From NCBI GenBank assembly GCA_052143655.1, contig JBKQSL010000050.1:1-36028 (forward strand): a DNA stretch of 36,028 bases, read 5' to 3'. This document shows positions 34,603 through 36,028 of the stretch, in pieces. A program made the translations under genes and the position numbers. Source of the DNA: CAVSUR01 sp052143655 (lineage in GTDB: Bacteria > Actinomycetota > Actinomycetes > Streptosporangiales > Streptosporangiaceae). Within the stretch, counting starts at the first letter, position 1; each line of letters begins with the position of its first letter. The notes beneath the pieces were generated by a model. That model did not search any database and was not told the DNA's origin. It saw only the letters and a list, made by a program, of their open reading frames with translations.

Positions 34603-35355
34603 ATGACCGGCGCATCGCGCGGCAGCGTCCGGATCGAGCCCGGCCGCAAGCGGGTGCGCGCCTACCTGGGCGGCGACCTCGCCGCCGATACCCGCGCGCC
34701 GGTGCTGGTCTGGGAGCGGCCGTACTACCCGACGTACTACTTCCCGGCCGCGGACGTGCGCGCCACGCTGATCCCGGCGGGCGAGACGCAGCATTCGCCC
34801 AGCCGCGGCGACGGCGAGGTCCTGCACGTGCGCACCGCCAGGTCGACCGCGCCGCGGGCCGGCCTGCGATACCCGGAATCCCCGCTGCAGCCGCTGCGCG
34901 GCCTGGTCCGGCTGGACTGGGCGGCAATGACCGAGTGGCTGGAGGAAGACGAGCCGGTCTACGTGCACCCGCGGGACCCCTACACCCGGGTGGACATCCT
35001 GGCCAGCTCCCGGAACGTGCGGGTTGAGCTGGACGGCGTCACGGTGGCACAGTCCGGCCAGCCGCGGATCCTGTTCGAGACCGGCCTGCCGCCGCGCTAC
35101 TACCTCCCGCTGGCCGACGTCACGCTGGAGCTGCTGCGGCCCTCGGCGACCACGTCGCACTGCCCGTACAAGGGCACCGCGAGCTACTGGTCGGTGGACA
35201 CTGGCACGGCCGTGCATGCCGACATCGCCTGGATGTACCGGTCGCCGCTGCCGGAGAGCCAGAAGATCGCCGGGCTGGTGTGCTTCTACGACGAGAAAGC
35301 CGACGTGTACCTGGACGGCGAGCGGCAGGACCGGCCCCGGACTCATTTCAGCTGA
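34603..35355 (+). CDS. Tandem DUF427 protein
   Basis: The 250-residue protein holds two DUF427 domains. The first (about residues 8-105) has VRAYLGGDLAADT, VLVWERPYYPTYYFPAADV; the second (about 130-245) has VRVELDGVTVAQS, ILFETGLPPRYYLPLADV, TTSHCPYKGTASYWSV, AWMYRSPLPESQKIAGLVCFYDEKADVYLDG. SHCPYKG is the family's best-kept motif and occurs only in the second domain, in the first it reads QHSPSRGDG. The fold is beta-rich; function is unknown. ATG 34603 is preceded by AGGAG. The last codons and stop lie in a 20-nt tandem repeat, so the C-terminus may vary between strains. Confidence 0.85.
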   Translation: MTGASRGSVRIEPGRKRVRAYLGGDLAADTRAPVLVWERPYYPTYYFPAADVRATLIPAGETQHSPSRGDGEVLHVRTARSTAPRAGLRYPESPLQPLRGLVRLDWAAMTEWLEEDEPVYVHPRDPYTRVDILASSRNVRVELDGVTVAQSGQPRILFETGLPPRYYLPLADVTLELLRPSATTSHCPYKGTASYWSVDTGTAVHADIAWMYRSPLPESQKIAGLVCFYDEKADVYLDGERQDRPRTHFS

Positions 35356-35399
35356 GCCGGACTCATTTTCAGCTGAGCCGGAGCCATTTCAGCGGGGCC
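35339..35399. repeat. Three 20-21-nt tandem repeats across the DUF427 stop codon
   Basis: GGACTCATTTCAGCTGAGCC (35339-35358) is followed by a copy with one extra T (35359-35379) and a diverged third copy (35380-35399). The stop TGA (35353-35355) is part of the first unit. Confidence 0.85.
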
Positions 35400-35465
35400 G
35401 GTCCCGGCACTCGCGCCGGCCCGCCAGCGTCCCGCGCCTGGCCGGCCGGGGCCCCTTCCGGCCGG

Positions 35466-36028
35466 TCAGGCCGCCGGGTGGTCGAGATCGTCGATCCGGG
35501 CCTGCGACGGCCCGCGGCGGGCGCTGATCGCCGCGGCGGCCGACTCGGCCTCGCGCAGCACCCGCAGGATGTTGCCGCTGGCCAGCCGGGCGAGATCGGC
35601 CTGCATCCAGCCGCGGCCGCGCAGCTCCGCCAGCAGCGCCGGGTAGCACGAGACGTCGTGCAGGCCCGCGGGCAGCCGGTCGGTGCCGTCGTAGTCACCG
35701 CCGAGGCCGACGTGCGCCGGCCCGGCGACCTGCCGCACATGGTCGACGTGATCGGCGACCTCGGCGATCGACGCGGCCGGCGGCGGGTGCGCGGCGACCC
35801 AGTCGGCGGCGGCACCCGGCCGGCTGGACAGGTCCCGGTAGTCGAGGCCGTGCCGCTGCATCTCGGCGACGACCTCGCGGCCGAACGGAGTCAGCCCGCC
35901 GGCGGCCGGCTCGTCGGTCGCCGAGTCGGCCCAGGGAACGTTGCGGTTGTGGGTGAGAGTCAGGTACCGGACCCCGAGCGCGTGCAGGCTCCGCAGCACC
36001 GCCAGTGAGCAGGCAATCGAGTGGCCGC
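35466..36028 (-). CDS. Membrane dipeptidase, peptidase family M19, C-terminal part
   Basis: The gene runs off the right edge; the visible 187 residues are the C-terminal half. Landmarks of M19 zinc dipeptidases are GHSIACSLAVLRSLHALGVRYLTLTHNRNVPWADSATDEP, which matches the family's LGvRYltLtH..N.waDS, and DHVDHVRQVAGPAHVGLGGDYDGTDRLP, which carries the His and Asp near the two-zinc site, followed by YPALLAELRGRGW and LASGNILRVLREAE. M19 enzymes split dipeptides, sometimes with D-residues. The end is clear (stop at 35466); the start lies beyond the window. Confidence 0.9.
   Translation of the reverse strand, partial: GHSIACSLAVLRSLHALGVRYLTLTHNRNVPWADSATDEPAAGGLTPFGREVVAEMQRHGLDYRDLSSRPGAAADWVAAHPPPAASIAEVADHVDHVRQVAGPAHVGLGGDYDGTDRLPAGLHDVSCYPALLAELRGRGWMQADLARLASGNILRVLREAESAAAAISARRGPSQARIDDLDHPAA

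Noticed and set aside
1..36028. tRNA, rRNA or known riboswitch genes
   Set aside because: Reading of the intergenic spaces showed no cloverleaf with CCA-like end, no rRNA segment and no known aptamer core; a covariance-model scan would be needed to be certain.

Overview
The window is high-GC DNA with strong G/C bias at third codon positions, frequent GTG starts and many 4-nt stop/start overlaps. Mycothiol synthase (mshD), the nitrogen regulator GlnR, a PstSCAB transporter, an actinobacterial CysA2-type sulfurtransferase with its DUF1416 partner, and a DivIVA-like coiled-coil protein all point to an actinomycete. The gene set resembles a conserved chromosomal core: a nitrobindin, DUF1416, sulfurtransferase, thioredoxin, glnR, mshD and phosphate-transporter group is also familiar, from memory, in mycobacteria and Streptomyces. 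No integrase, transposase, relaxase, phage gene, CRISPR array, rRNA or tRNA was seen.

Layout. 1-2858 (minus): fur-family regulator, ygfZ, proline dehydrogenase and the 5' part of proC. 2859-4341 (plus): a 12-codon ORF behind an extraordinarily long Shine-Dalgarno sequence, then a secreted G1-family glutamic peptidase. 4475-5824: nitrobindin (minus) and a DsrE-like protein (plus). 5852-8193 (minus): murT-gatD, which amidates lipid II. 8223-18078 (minus): the most unusual block. It holds a HerA-like ATPase with intact Walker motifs, a PhzF-family enzyme, two membrane proteins that look like VirD4/TraG coupling ATPases whose P-loops have decayed, and a GntR/UTRA-type regulator. 18088-22216 (minus): pstB, pstS, pstC, pstA, with gntR starting directly after pstA. 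22369-24950 (minus): a thioredoxin, then a sulfur operon (DUF4395, sulfurtransferase, DUF1416) with its own promoter, a leaderless leader peptide and a strong terminator. 25097-26670 (minus): anti-sigma factor, ECF sigma factor and a MoaD-like protein. 26779-28607 (plus): glnR-mshD. 28617-36028: a small unknown protein, gamma-carbonic anhydrase, DivIVA-like protein, a histidine kinase that has lost its phospho-acceptor region, a 2OG-Fe(II) oxygenase, a Ppx/GppA phosphatase, a double DUF427 protein and a truncated M19 dipeptidase.

Functionally the window joins phosphate uptake, nitrogen control, sulfur/thiol metabolism (mycothiol, thioredoxin, sulfurtransferase), cell-wall amidation and a non-mobile conjugation-like ATPase cluster. 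The best candidate for an undescribed system is the HerA plus two pseudo-VirD4 proteins plus GntR block, which may share transcription with the pst genes. A second theme is short tandem repeats (15-21 nt), several placed at or just behind stop codons.

All assignments are from reading the sequence and recalling family motifs; no database search was run.
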